A stretch of DNA of 64,000 nucleotides from an uncultured Lachnospiraceae bacterium (lineage in GTDB: Bacteria; Bacillota; Clostridia; Lachnospirales; Lachnospiraceae). This document shows positions 17,095 to 25,376 of the stretch, one piece after another (the first letter of the stretch is position 1; the number at the start of each line of letters is the position of its first letter). Made by a program: the position numbers and the translations under genes. The DNA lies in the NCBI GenBank assembly GCA_910579505.1, contig CAJTTZ010000003.1, positions 277,166-341,165 of the forward strand, read 5' to 3'. Below the pieces are notes generated by a model. It was not told where the DNA came from, did no database searches, and saw only the letters and a list, made by a program, of their open reading frames with translations.

Positions 17095-18402
17095 TTAGGG
17101 CAGAATGACCGTGAATACGCTGCCTCCGCCGGGGCGGTCGGCGACGCTGATCGTACCGTGGTGGAGTCTGACAATTTCAGAGGCGATAGAGAGACCAAGC
17201 CCGAAGTGCCCTTTTGCGCTTCGGGATTTTTCTGCCCTGTAAAAGCGGTCGAAAATCTTTTTCCTGTCCTCGGGCAAAATCCCTATGCCGGTATCGGATA
17301 CCGTCAGGTAAAAGCGGTTCTTTTTGTGTGAGAGCGAAAGGCCGATGCGTCCGCCTTCCGGTGTGTAGCTGACGGCATTGTGAAGCAGGATGGAGAGCAG
17401 CTGGACGATGCGGTCTGCGTCCGCCGTACATAGCGGCAGGGATTCTTCCGGCAGGGTGACAGATAAGGACAATTTTTTTTCGGCGGCTAACGGTTCAAAG
17501 GCCTCGTAGGTGTTAATAAGCAGTGTGTCCAGTTCCACGGGCGCCGGGCGGCAGGTGAAGCGCTGGGTGTCGGAGGCGCTCAAGGCGAGCATGTCGTTGA
17601 CTAGAGAGGTCAAGATATCGCCTTCCTGTCTGATCGTATCGAGAAAGCGCGACTGTTTTTCCGCCTCCGCGTCCCGGCAGCATTCGGCGGCGGAGAGTAT
17701 CACGGCGAGGGGCGTGCGCAGCTCGTGGGAGGCGGCAGCCACAAATTCGGTCTGTTTCTTGCGGCTTTCAATCACGGGCTGCAGAAGTTTTCCAGTAAAG
17801 AAGAAGGAAAAAAGGGTCAAAAGCAGAAGGGCGGCAATATCAATCAGAAAGAAGCGGACTCTCTGTCTGGTGATCTGTTCCCGGAGAAAATCCAGGGGAG
17901 AGAGCACCAGAAGCTGCATGGAGGATGTGCCGCGGTTCAGTTCAATGATGCTGATATAGTATTCATGCTGCCTGCCGGTGGGGTTATAAGGAAATTCTGT
18001 GTGGACGCATGTATTGAAGGGGGTGCTGCCGTCAGTGTCAGACACATAGGAATCCGCATAATTATTGCGGTAGATTTCCAGACAGTTTTCCAGAAGGCCA
18101 CGGATTTCAGAGGACTCGGAAAGATTGGTAAGACGGTTGTAAAGAAACGGGATACCGTTATCCAGGGCATAGAAAGTATAGCCGCCGCGGGCTTCCATTT
18201 TGGAGAGCCATTCCATGGAGATCACAGACTGCTGTTCTAAGCTGGTGGCAATGGTATTGATATCGTTCTGGAAGGAGCGGAACTGGTTTTCGTAAAGTTC
18301 CTTTTCTGAGAGGTACAGGTAGAGCAGGGACATCACGATCAGAATGGCGGTGGTTATGCCGGCGCAGAGCGCCGTCAGATACAGATGTACTTTTCGAAAC
18401 AT
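17095..18402 (-). CDS. Membrane sensor histidine kinase
   Basis: A 435-residue kinase with a membrane segment at ~7-31, an outside sensor region to ~180, and a second membrane segment at ~183-203 (FLIDIAALLLLTLFSFFFTG). The HisKA domain has phospho-acceptor ASHELRTPLAVILSA. The ATPase has DTGIGILPEDRKKIFDRFYR and the G2 box HFGLGLSIASEIV. It lies 22 bases downstream of the response regulator gene on the same strand and is its cognate kinase. The ligand is unknown; the sensor region resembles no named domain I can identify. Confidence 0.92.
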   Translation of the reverse strand: MFRKVHLYLTALCAGITTAILIVMSLLYLYLSEKELYENQFRSFQNDINTIATSLEQQSVISMEWLSKMEARGGYTFYALDNGIPFLYNRLTNLSESSEIRGLLENCLEIYRNNYADSYVSDTDGSTPFNTCVHTEFPYNPTGRQHEYYISIIELNRGTSSMQLLVLSPLDFLREQITRQRVRFFLIDIAALLLLTLFSFFFTGKLLQPVIESRKKQTEFVAAASHELRTPLAVILSAAECCRDAEAEKQSRFLDTIRQEGDILTSLVNDMLALSASDTQRFTCRPAPVELDTLLINTYEAFEPLAAEKKLSLSVTLPEESLPLCTADADRIVQLLSILLHNAVSYTPEGGRIGLSLSHKKNRFYLTVSDTGIGILPEDRKKIFDRFYRAEKSRSAKGHFGLGLSIASEIVRLHHGTISVADRPGGGSVFTVILP

Positions 18403-18424
18403 GTTTTCTCCCCAATCAGTAAAT

Positions 18425-19123
18425 CTACGAAGATTCCGTCAGGGCGTAGCCAACGCCGCGGACTGTCTTTAGGCACAGGCGGCTGCCAACGGTTTTCAGG
18501 CGTCTGCGCAGGAAATGGATATAGTTGTCCAGATTTCCCTCCTCCACATCGCTGTCGGGGCCCCAGACTTTTAAAAGCAGGTGGCTTCTGGAGAGGGTGG
18601 AGGCGCCGCTTTTTATAAAAGCTTCCAGGAGCGCGGCTTCCCGTTTCGACAGCGTACAGTGCCCGGCAGGCCCTGTGAGCCGGTTTTCGGCGGAAAGCCA
18701 GGTGATATCCGCATAGTCGAGCGTCTCCTCGGCCATAATGCGGCGCGGCCTCCTGGCCACACAGCGGATTCTGGCTAAAAGTTCCTCCAGGGCAAAAGGC
18801 TTTACAAGATAATCGTCCGCACCAAGGTCCAGTCCCTCCACCTTGTCGGAGAGGGTGCCCAGAGCGGTAATCAGGATCACGGGCGTGGAGATGCCTTTTT
18901 CCCGCAGCGAGGCAAGCACATCCGTACCTTCCATACAGGGCAGCATACGGTCCAGGAGAATGATGTCATAGATATTCTGTTCCCCGTAGAAGAGGGCATC
19001 CTCCCCGTCAAAGCAGGCGTCCACGGTAAATCCCGCCTGTGTCAGCCCGTATACAAGCGTTTCATTCAGTTTCTCATCGTCTTCCGCAAGCAGTATCCGC
19101 ATATTGGGCTCTTTCTTTTTCAT
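18425..19123 (-). CDS. OmpR/PhoB-family response regulator
   Basis: The receiver domain has the acidic pocket EDDE (residues 14-17), phospho-Asp D58 in LLDRMLP and the conserved Lys in LVKPFALEEL. A winged-helix DNA-binding domain follows (~residues 130-230, LSKREAALLEAF, NLDNYIHFLRRRLK, TVRGVGYAL). The ATG at 19123 is used; an ATG at 19102 is a reasonable alternative. Its own promoter carries two TTARAG repeats 11 bp apart, also found before two downstream lipoprotein genes, so it is probably autoregulated and controls that cluster. Confidence 0.93.
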   Translation of the reverse strand: MKKKEPNMRILLAEDDEKLNETLVYGLTQAGFTVDACFDGEDALFYGEQNIYDIILLDRMLPCMEGTDVLASLREKGISTPVILITALGTLSDKVEGLDLGADDYLVKPFALEELLARIRCVARRPRRIMAEETLDYADITWLSAENRLTGPAGHCTLSKREAALLEAFIKSGASTLSRSHLLLKVWGPDSDVEEGNLDNYIHFLRRRLKTVGSRLCLKTVRGVGYALTESS

Positions 19124-19146
19124 CTACTTTGTTTGGCACTGTTCAT

Positions 19147-19179
19147 ATTGTATCACATAATTCTTTAAAAAATCTCTAA
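19147..19179 (-). promoter_or_regulatory. Response regulator promoter with two 11-bp-phased TTARAG boxes
   Basis: On the minus strand: TTAGAG (plus 19174-19179), TTAAAG (plus 19163-19168) starting 11 bp later, a 10-bp gap, then TACAAT as -10 (plus 19147-19152). The same boxes and the same 10-bp gap occur at 24891-24945 and 25288-25330. Confidence 0.65.
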
Positions 19180-19231
19180 GCTCTTTTCTTTTTTCAAAAG
19201 AAATTGTATAATCATTCTGGGAGGAGAGGCA

Positions 19232-21325
19232 GTGAAAGCATACACGGATAAGTCGAACTTTACAATTAGTTTTAATGAACACACGCTGCCCATTATAGAA
19301 CAGATTTCTGGGGGAATGCCCGGTGGTTTTTTTATTTACCATGCGGACGGTGATGAGGAACTGATCTATATAAATGACGCCATGTTGCGGATTTTCGGCT
19401 GTGAAACAAAGGAGGAGTTTCGCAGCCTGACCGGCTATACCTTTAGGGGGATTGTCCACCCGGAGGATATCGACAAGGTCGAGGCAAGCATTCGGTCCCA
19501 GATTGCGGACAGCAGGGAGGACCTGGATTATGTGGAGTACCGTATTATCCGTAAGGACGGTACGGTGCGCTGGGTGGAGGATTACGGACATGTGGTGCAT
19601 ACCGATACTTACGGGGATCTTTTCTATGTTTTCATAGAGGACGCCACAGAGCGGATGCACAGGCGGATGGCAGAGATTGAGCGGGTGAATGAGGCGCTTT
19701 ATACGGCGCATCTTCGGGAGGATTATTTTAAGAGGGCGCTTCTTTACAATGCGGTTTCCTTTGTGGAGATTAACTTGACAAGGGACGAGTTTATTTCGGC
19801 TTCCGTATTGAATGAGGAGGGACAGGTACAGAACCTGTTCACCTATATGGGCATCACTCCCTTTGAAAAGTATTCTGACTTCACACAGTTTTGGGCGGAC
19901 TTTACGGAGGCCGGGGAACTGGAGGATTACAGGCGGTTTTTCAATATAGAAAGGTTGATCCGCTCCTATGAGAACGGGGAGCGGGAGCAGATTTATGACA
20001 GCTGGGTGACGGACATGTACGGCAGGAAACGGCTCAGCCATTATCTGTTTTTTCTGGAGAAAAACGAGCATACGGGCGATGTGATTGCGCTTTCTGTATC
20101 CCGGGACATTACGGAGCAGGTGGAGCGGCAGTCGCTCTTGAAGTCTGCGCTGCGGCAGGCGGAAATGGAACGTCTTGCAAGAAATACTTTTTTTGCAAAT
20201 ATGTCCCATGATATCAGGACACCTTTAAATGCAATTATCGGTTATGCGGAGCTTTTGAAGGGTTGTGTCGGTGATCCCGGAAAAGTGGGTGAATGTATAG
20301 AGAAAATCCATCTTTCAGGGGAGGAACTGCTGGCTGTTTTCGATGAATTCCTGAAAGACAACCTGAATGAGCCGGCCAGGGCGGAGCTTACGGAGCGGGA
20401 GTATCATCTCGGCGAGCTGCTGCGGGAAGTGGAGAAAAGCGCCGAGAGGCCGATTAAGGCGAAGAATATCAGCTTTCATATAGACAAATCGCAGATTACC
20501 CACTTTACGGTGGAGGTCGATTATATAAGGCTGCGGGAAATTTTGAACCAGCTTTTGGACAATGCCATTAAATATACACAGGCAGAAGGAAAGGTGAGCC
20601 TGACTGTCAGGGAGAGCGCGAGTGATATCAGAGGCCGGGGGACATATTGTTTCCTCGTCGAAGACAACGGCTGTGGGATTCCAGAGGATCAGCTTGAGGA
20701 GATATTCCATTCTTCCAGGCAGGAAAAAAGTGCGGTCTATAACGGAATGCCGGGAGCCGGTCTGGCGGTGGTGAAAAGCTATGCGGAGACAATGGGCGGC
20801 GATATCAGTGTGGAGAGCAGGCCGGGTGAGGGAAGCGTCTTTACTTTGCGCCTTCCCATCAAGTACCCTGTGACGGCGTCCTTTATGGAGCATGAGAGCA
20901 CGGCGGCCGTGAAGCAGGGCGCAGAGGAAGAAAAACCAATCATCCTGCTGGTGGAAGACAACGGCATCAACCGGGAGATCGAGGAGGAACTGCTCAAGAA
21001 TCTGGGTTACCGGGTGGAGACGGCGTGCGACGGTGTGAGCGCATATGAGGTTCTTAAAAGCGCTGAACCGGGGAAATACGCGCTGGTGCTGATGGATATA
21101 CAGATGCCCGGCATGGACGGCTATGAGACGGCAAGGGCTATCCGAAGGCTGGAGCAGGAGGCGGTTTCCAGGATTCCGATTATAGCGCTCTCTTCTGACG
21201 CCATGGAGGAAGACCGCCGGAAATCCCTGAAAGCGGGGATGGACGAACATGTTTCGAAGCCGTTTGATATTGATGCGCTTCAGGAGCTGATTGACAGGAT
21301 TCTGGAGGAGAAAGAGTATAAATAA
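19232..21325 (+). CDS. Hybrid histidine kinase with PAS and receiver domains
   Basis: A 697-residue protein starting with GTG, with GGGAGGAG at 19219-19226. No membrane segment is visible, so it is likely cytoplasmic. Order: PAS_3-type domain (~25-145, FRGIVHPEDIDKVEA, RKDGTVRWVEDYGHV), a second PAS-like region, HisKA (~330, MSHDIRTPLNAIIGYAELL), HATPase (DNGCGIPEDQLEEIF) and a C-terminal receiver (ILLVEDNGINREI, LMDIQMPGMDG, VSKPFD). It has no output domain of its own. It is divergent from the response regulator gene across 108 bases, and the next hybrid kinase starts 45 bases after its stop. Confidence 0.92.
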   Translation: MKAYTDKSNFTISFNEHTLPIIEQISGGMPGGFFIYHADGDEELIYINDAMLRIFGCETKEEFRSLTGYTFRGIVHPEDIDKVEASIRSQIADSREDLDYVEYRIIRKDGTVRWVEDYGHVVHTDTYGDLFYVFIEDATERMHRRMAEIERVNEALYTAHLREDYFKRALLYNAVSFVEINLTRDEFISASVLNEEGQVQNLFTYMGITPFEKYSDFTQFWADFTEAGELEDYRRFFNIERLIRSYENGEREQIYDSWVTDMYGRKRLSHYLFFLEKNEHTGDVIALSVSRDITEQVERQSLLKSALRQAEMERLARNTFFANMSHDIRTPLNAIIGYAELLKGCVGDPGKVGECIEKIHLSGEELLAVFDEFLKDNLNEPARAELTEREYHLGELLREVEKSAERPIKAKNISFHIDKSQITHFTVEVDYIRLREILNQLLDNAIKYTQAEGKVSLTVRESASDIRGRGTYCFLVEDNGCGIPEDQLEEIFHSSRQEKSAVYNGMPGAGLAVVKSYAETMGGDISVESRPGEGSVFTLRLPIKYPVTASFMEHESTAAVKQGAEEEKPIILLVEDNGINREIEEELLKNLGYRVETACDGVSAYEVLKSAEPGKYALVLMDIQMPGMDGYETARAIRRLEQEAVSRIPIIALSSDAMEEDRRKSLKAGMDEHVSKPFDIDALQELIDRILEEKEYK

Positions 21326-21369
21326 AAGGGCAGGGACTGTCCGGTTTGTTTTGGAGGGAATAGTTATAT

Positions 21370-24300
21370 ATGAGAGGCAAGAAAGTATTACAGTTGTTTG
21401 TTTTTTCCATTCCGCTAATATTGATTGTGGGCCTTTTGTTTAATGCATATACGGTGCAGAATAAGGCAAGAATTGCGGAGCAGAATAAAAATTACGCGGA
21501 GGATTCGATGCGCCAGAAGGCCAAACAGGTAGTTGGCGAACTGGATAACGGGGTGCGCATTATCAATGCTTATGCCTATTTCTTTAACGATTCCCTGACG
21601 GATAATACGATTCCGGCACAGACTCTTGCGGAAATGGAAAGAAATTCCGTGTTTGACACCATTCGGTTTACGGATGCGGAGGGGGTTACCCATTTATCCG
21701 ACGGCAGGACCGTCAGCTCCGCGGACCGCGATTACTATGCGCGCGGGATGCATGGTGACAGCGGTATTTCGGTTATATTTGACGAGCGTCTGACCGATGA
21801 GGAGACGAGGCTTGTCTTTTTCGCGCCGGTGCGGATGAACGGGGAGATCGTCGGCATTATCAGGGGTTCCTATCTGGCGGAACAGTATATGAAGGAAATT
21901 CTTCAGACCACTTATTTTGGGGAGCCCTCGACCACATGGCTGTGTATGCCGGACGGCACGGTAATAGCCAGCTCCGATGACCAGGAATACGGTGCGGGGA
22001 ATCTGGTCGATATCCTGCTAAGTTCAGGTATGATCGGTCAGGGCACGGCGGATTCGGCAAGGGCTGTTTTTGAAAACGGCGGAGAGGGCGCCTTTATCTG
22101 TGAGGAGAACAGCGAGGTGGACAATCTGTGCGTGACCTATCTTCCCGGAAGGGATTATGTTATGGTGCAGCTTTTTCCGCCAAGCGTAACCAAGAATATG
22201 ATAAGGGGGGCAAATGCCGCCGGCGTCAGGCTGGAGATCTCGCTGCTCGTTCTCTTTGTCGTCTATTTCGCGTTCACTCTTTTGCGGGCGGCGAAACAGA
22301 GGAAGAAACTGGAGACGGAAAACAGCCAGATCAACTATGTGCTGCAGGGGTTAAACACGCTGTTCTCCTCAAGATACCTGACGGTAGACCTGGAGACCGG
22401 GGTCTATGCTTATATAGCGGACGTTAATCTGCAGGACAGCCAGCTGGTGAGGGAGGGCGATTATGTCAATGTGCTTGAAAACCACAGCAAGGAGATTATC
22501 GGGGAGGAAGCGCAGGAGGATTTCCGGCAGACTCTGAAGGTGGATTCTATTATAGAGAATCTCGACGGGCAGAATACCTTTACTTATGAGTGTCATGTGA
22601 TGCGTGACGGAAAAGAGGAGTGGGAGCAGCTCATTACTGTCTGTCTGGAAAGGCATGAGGGAAAGGCGAGCAAGATCCTCTATGTCCGCCAGAATATCAC
22701 GGAGATGAAGCAGCGGGAACTGAGGCGCAAGGAAGAGATGTCCGTGATGAACCGCAAGGAGCGGCAGTACAGGATTGCGATTACCTCAAACGCGTTCAGC
22801 ACCTTTGAACTGAACCTGACACAGGATCTGATTGATAAGGATGTGACATGTGCAAAGGATGGGGAGAGAATGTCTCTCCTTGAGAGGGTTGGGCTGCAGG
22901 CGCCCTGCAGTGCGACGGAATGCTTTGAAAAGTGGAAAAAGTTTGTTCTCCCGGAGTCCATGGAGGATTACACAAATATTGTGGACGTCAATTATCTTAA
23001 GGGCTGCTTTGAACAGGGAGAAGCGGAAGTGGACGTGGACTACTGGAGCAGGACGGAGGATAAGGAGGGCAGGATGTGCGTGCGCCAGTCCTTCATTATG
23101 ACGAGGGACGATATGACGGATGACCTGATCGCCATGGTGGTCTCCAAGGATGTCACGGATCAGGTAATCAAGCAGAAGGAGCAGACGGAGGCGCTGCAGG
23201 ATGCCCTGATGCATGCAAGACAGGCAAATGAGGCGAAGACCACGTTCCTCTCCAACATGAGCCATGATATCCGTACGCCTATGAACGCCATCATCGGTTT
23301 CGCCACCATTGCGGCGAGCCGTATTGACAATAAGGATCAGGTGAGGGAGTGCTTGCAGAAAGTCCTCTCCTCCAGCAACCATCTGCTCAGCCTGATCAAC
23401 GATATTCTTGACATGAGCCGTATCGAGAGCGGCAAGATGCAGATACATGAGCAGGAGTGCAACATTTCCGAGCTGATGCACAATCTGGTCAATATCATCC
23501 AGCCGCAGGTGAAGGCGAAACAGCTTGAGCTTTTCATTGATACGTTCGAGGTGGTGAACGAGGATGTGATTACCGACCCGCTGAAGCTGAACCAGATTTT
23601 CATAAACCTGATGAGCAATGCGGTGAAATATACGCCCGCCGGAGGCATGATCACTTTCCGAATCATGCAGCACACCACATTTAAACATGGGTATGGCGAT
23701 TATGTATTCATCATCAAGGACAACGGAATCGGCATGTCGGAAGAATTTGTGAAGCACGTGTTTGAGCCTTTTGAGAGAGAGACGACAACCACCAGAAGCG
23801 GTATTCAGGGAACAGGTCTCGGTATGGCCATCACCAAGAATATTGTGGAAATGATGAATGGTACGGTCACGGTTGAGAGTGAGGTGGGCAAGGGAAGCAC
23901 CTTTACCGTAAATCTCACTTTGAAACTGCAAGATGTGGAAAAGAATGCGGAGCAGATCAAGGAACTGGAAGGCCTGCGGGCTCTTGTGGTGGATGATGAT
24001 TTCAATGTGTGCGACAGTGTGAGCAAGATGTTGAAGACCATCGGTATGAGGGCGGAATGGACCACATCCGGCAGGGAGGCTGTGTATCGGGCTAAGGTTG
24101 CCCGGGACGAGGGGGATTCCTACCACACATACATTATTGACTGGCAGATGCCGGAGACAAGCGGCATCGAGACGGCGAGAAAGATACGCAGCGCCGTCGG
24201 TGAGGAGTCGCCGATCATTATCCTGACGGCTTACGACTGGACAGATATTGAGGAGGAGGCGAAAGCGGCCGGCGTCACGGCGTTCTGCGCAAAACCGCTG

Positions 24301-24777
24301 TTTATGTCAGACTTAAAGTCCGCGCTGCTTGCGGCCAACAGTATGGATATCAAGGATGAGGCAGCGGGAGCGGCATGGCAGAATATCGACTTTAGCGGAA
24401 AGAGGGTTCTCCTTGTGGAGGATATCGAGATGAACCGTGAGATTGCGGAAGTCATCCTGACGGAGAGCGGTTTTGAAGTGGAGTCTGCGCCTGACGGAAC
24501 GGACGCGGTGGATATGGTGAAGCGGTCGGAAGAAAATTATTACGACGTGGTGCTGATGGATGTGCAGATGCCGATTATGAACGGCTATGAGGCAACCAGG
24601 ACGATTCGTTCCCTGCCGAGGCAGGATGTCAGGACGCTTCCGATCATTGCCATGACGGCGAATGCGCTGGAGGAGGATAAGGCGGCGGCCTTAAAGAGCG
24701 GTATGAACGACCATATTGCGAAGCCGCTTGACATTGAACTGTTTATCGAGGTTCTGAGCAAGCACTTAAGGAAATAA
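21370..24777 (+). CDS. Membrane hybrid histidine kinase with two receiver domains
   Basis: An 1135-residue protein. A membrane segment (~9-28) and a second one (~285-305) bracket an outside dCache-like sensor region of ~250 residues. Then come PAS-like regions, HisKA (MSHDIRTPMNAIIGFATIA), HATPase (DNGIGMSEEFVKHVFEPFER, GTGLGMAITKN) and two receivers. Both receivers keep the Asp (YIIDWQMPETSG; VLMDVQMPIMNG) and the Lys (CAKPLF; IAKPLD). This BarA-like layout allows phosphorelay to an unlinked partner. It lies directly before the lipoprotein cluster and may report on its ligand (inference). Confidence 0.92.
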   Translation: MRGKKVLQLFVFSIPLILIVGLLFNAYTVQNKARIAEQNKNYAEDSMRQKAKQVVGELDNGVRIINAYAYFFNDSLTDNTIPAQTLAEMERNSVFDTIRFTDAEGVTHLSDGRTVSSADRDYYARGMHGDSGISVIFDERLTDEETRLVFFAPVRMNGEIVGIIRGSYLAEQYMKEILQTTYFGEPSTTWLCMPDGTVIASSDDQEYGAGNLVDILLSSGMIGQGTADSARAVFENGGEGAFICEENSEVDNLCVTYLPGRDYVMVQLFPPSVTKNMIRGANAAGVRLEISLLVLFVVYFAFTLLRAAKQRKKLETENSQINYVLQGLNTLFSSRYLTVDLETGVYAYIADVNLQDSQLVREGDYVNVLENHSKEIIGEEAQEDFRQTLKVDSIIENLDGQNTFTYECHVMRDGKEEWEQLITVCLERHEGKASKILYVRQNITEMKQRELRRKEEMSVMNRKERQYRIAITSNAFSTFELNLTQDLIDKDVTCAKDGERMSLLERVGLQAPCSATECFEKWKKFVLPESMEDYTNIVDVNYLKGCFEQGEAEVDVDYWSRTEDKEGRMCVRQSFIMTRDDMTDDLIAMVVSKDVTDQVIKQKEQTEALQDALMHARQANEAKTTFLSNMSHDIRTPMNAIIGFATIAASRIDNKDQVRECLQKVLSSSNHLLSLINDILDMSRIESGKMQIHEQECNISELMHNLVNIIQPQVKAKQLELFIDTFEVVNEDVITDPLKLNQIFINLMSNAVKYTPAGGMITFRIMQHTTFKHGYGDYVFIIKDNGIGMSEEFVKHVFEPFERETTTTRSGIQGTGLGMAITKNIVEMMNGTVTVESEVGKGSTFTVNLTLKLQDVEKNAEQIKELEGLRALVVDDDFNVCDSVSKMLKTIGMRAEWTTSGREAVYRAKVARDEGDSYHTYIIDWQMPETSGIETARKIRSAVGEESPIIILTAYDWTDIEEEAKAAGVTAFCAKPLFMSDLKSALLAANSMDIKDEAAGAAWQNIDFSGKRVLLVEDIEMNREIAEVILTESGFEVESAPDGTDAVDMVKRSEENYYDVVLMDVQMPIMNGYEATRTIRSLPRQDVRTLPIIAMTANALEEDKAAALKSGMNDHIAKPLDIELFIEVLSKHLRK

Positions 24778-24805
24778 TCGAGTAGCAGAAAATAAAGAAA
24801 TGACA

Positions 24806-24833
24806 AAAACTCTCCTGTTCGGGAGAGTTTTTT
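24806..24833 (+). terminator. Intrinsic terminator after the hybrid kinase gene
   Basis: AAAACTCTCC, loop, GGAGAGTTTTTT: a short GC stem followed by six T, 30 bases after the stop codon. Confidence 0.88.
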
Positions 24834-24890
24834 GCGTGTCGCGGATTGTGGGATTTTCCAGAGACAGTATTTCTGCCGGTTGCTTTCCTC

Positions 24891-24945
24891 TTAAAGAAAA
24901 CCTTAAGAAATTTTAGAGATACTTTAGAGGAATGCCTGCTAAGAT
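24891..24945 (+). promoter_or_regulatory. Promoter with four 11-bp-phased TTARAG-like boxes
   Basis: Boxes start at 24891 (TTAAAG), 24902 (CTTAAG), 24913 (TTAGAG) and 24924 (TTAGAG), exactly 11 bp apart. After a 10-bp gap comes TAAGAT (24940-24945) with an extended-10 TGC before it. No good -35 hexamer is present, as expected when a PhoB-type activator replaces it. It drives the small lipoprotein gene at 25010. Confidence 0.7.
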
Positions 24946-25009
24946 TGGGAAATGAAAATCGCGTTTGGCAATGACTAAGCGCGACACTTTATAGAAAGGA
25001 TGCAGCAGG

Positions 25010-25255
25010 ATGAGGACAAAAGAGAAAAGAAGAAAAAACTGTGTCATAACAGGAGAGTTTGCGCGACAAACAAAGAAAAAACGGGTGGCGGCAGCGATTG
25101 GTCTGGCGGTGATTCTGGGGATGACGGGATGTGCGGAAACTGTGCAGGAGAAGAGCGGTAACGCAGATATTTCTGCGACACAGGAGGGGGAATGGGCAAG
25201 AGAGGAACAGGTTCCGGCGCAGGGGAAAGAGTACGAGGAGCCGCAGAAAAAATAG
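25010..25255 (+). CDS. Small lipoprotein of unknown function
   Basis: 81 residues: a basic N-terminus, a hydrophobic segment (VAAAIGLAVILGM) and a lipobox-like end TGC at Cys 43, then a short hydrophilic tail rich in Glu and Gln. The signal peptide is long because of a basic lead of ~25 residues. It might be a vestige of the larger lipoproteins downstream, having the same promoter type and lipobox but only ~38 mature residues. No function can be named. Confidence 0.65.
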   Translation: MRTKEKRRKNCVITGEFARQTKKKRVAAAIGLAVILGMTGCAETVQEKSGNADISATQEGEWAREEQVPAQGKEYEEPQKK

Positions 25256-25287
25256 TTAATATTTTATGAAGGCAGCTTCAGAAAGAT

Positions 25288-25330
25288 TTAAAGATTCTTA
25301 GAGATTCTTTAGAGAAAACTTTAGTATGAT
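25288..25330 (+). promoter_or_regulatory. Promoter with TTARAG boxes before the first large lipoprotein gene
   Basis: Boxes at 25288 (TTAAAG), 25298 (TTAGAG) and 25309 (TTAGAG), a 10-bp gap, then TATGAT at 25325-25330. The in-frame ATG at 25326 lies inside this -10 hexamer, so translation must start later, at 25377. Confidence 0.7.
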
Positions 25331-25376
25331 AAGAGAGAATGTTGTAATCGGACATTTGGAAAGGCAGTGTGGAAAA

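Noticed and set aside
19124..20209. Long minus-strand frame opposite the first hybrid kinase
   Set aside because: It lies wholly over a kinase gene with clear PAS and HisKA motifs. Its text has the His/Leu/Arg-rich look of an antisense frame and no domain.
22786..24126. 446-residue minus-strand frame
   Set aside because: Opposite the HisKA, ATPase and first receiver of the second hybrid kinase; a shadow of biased third-codon positions.
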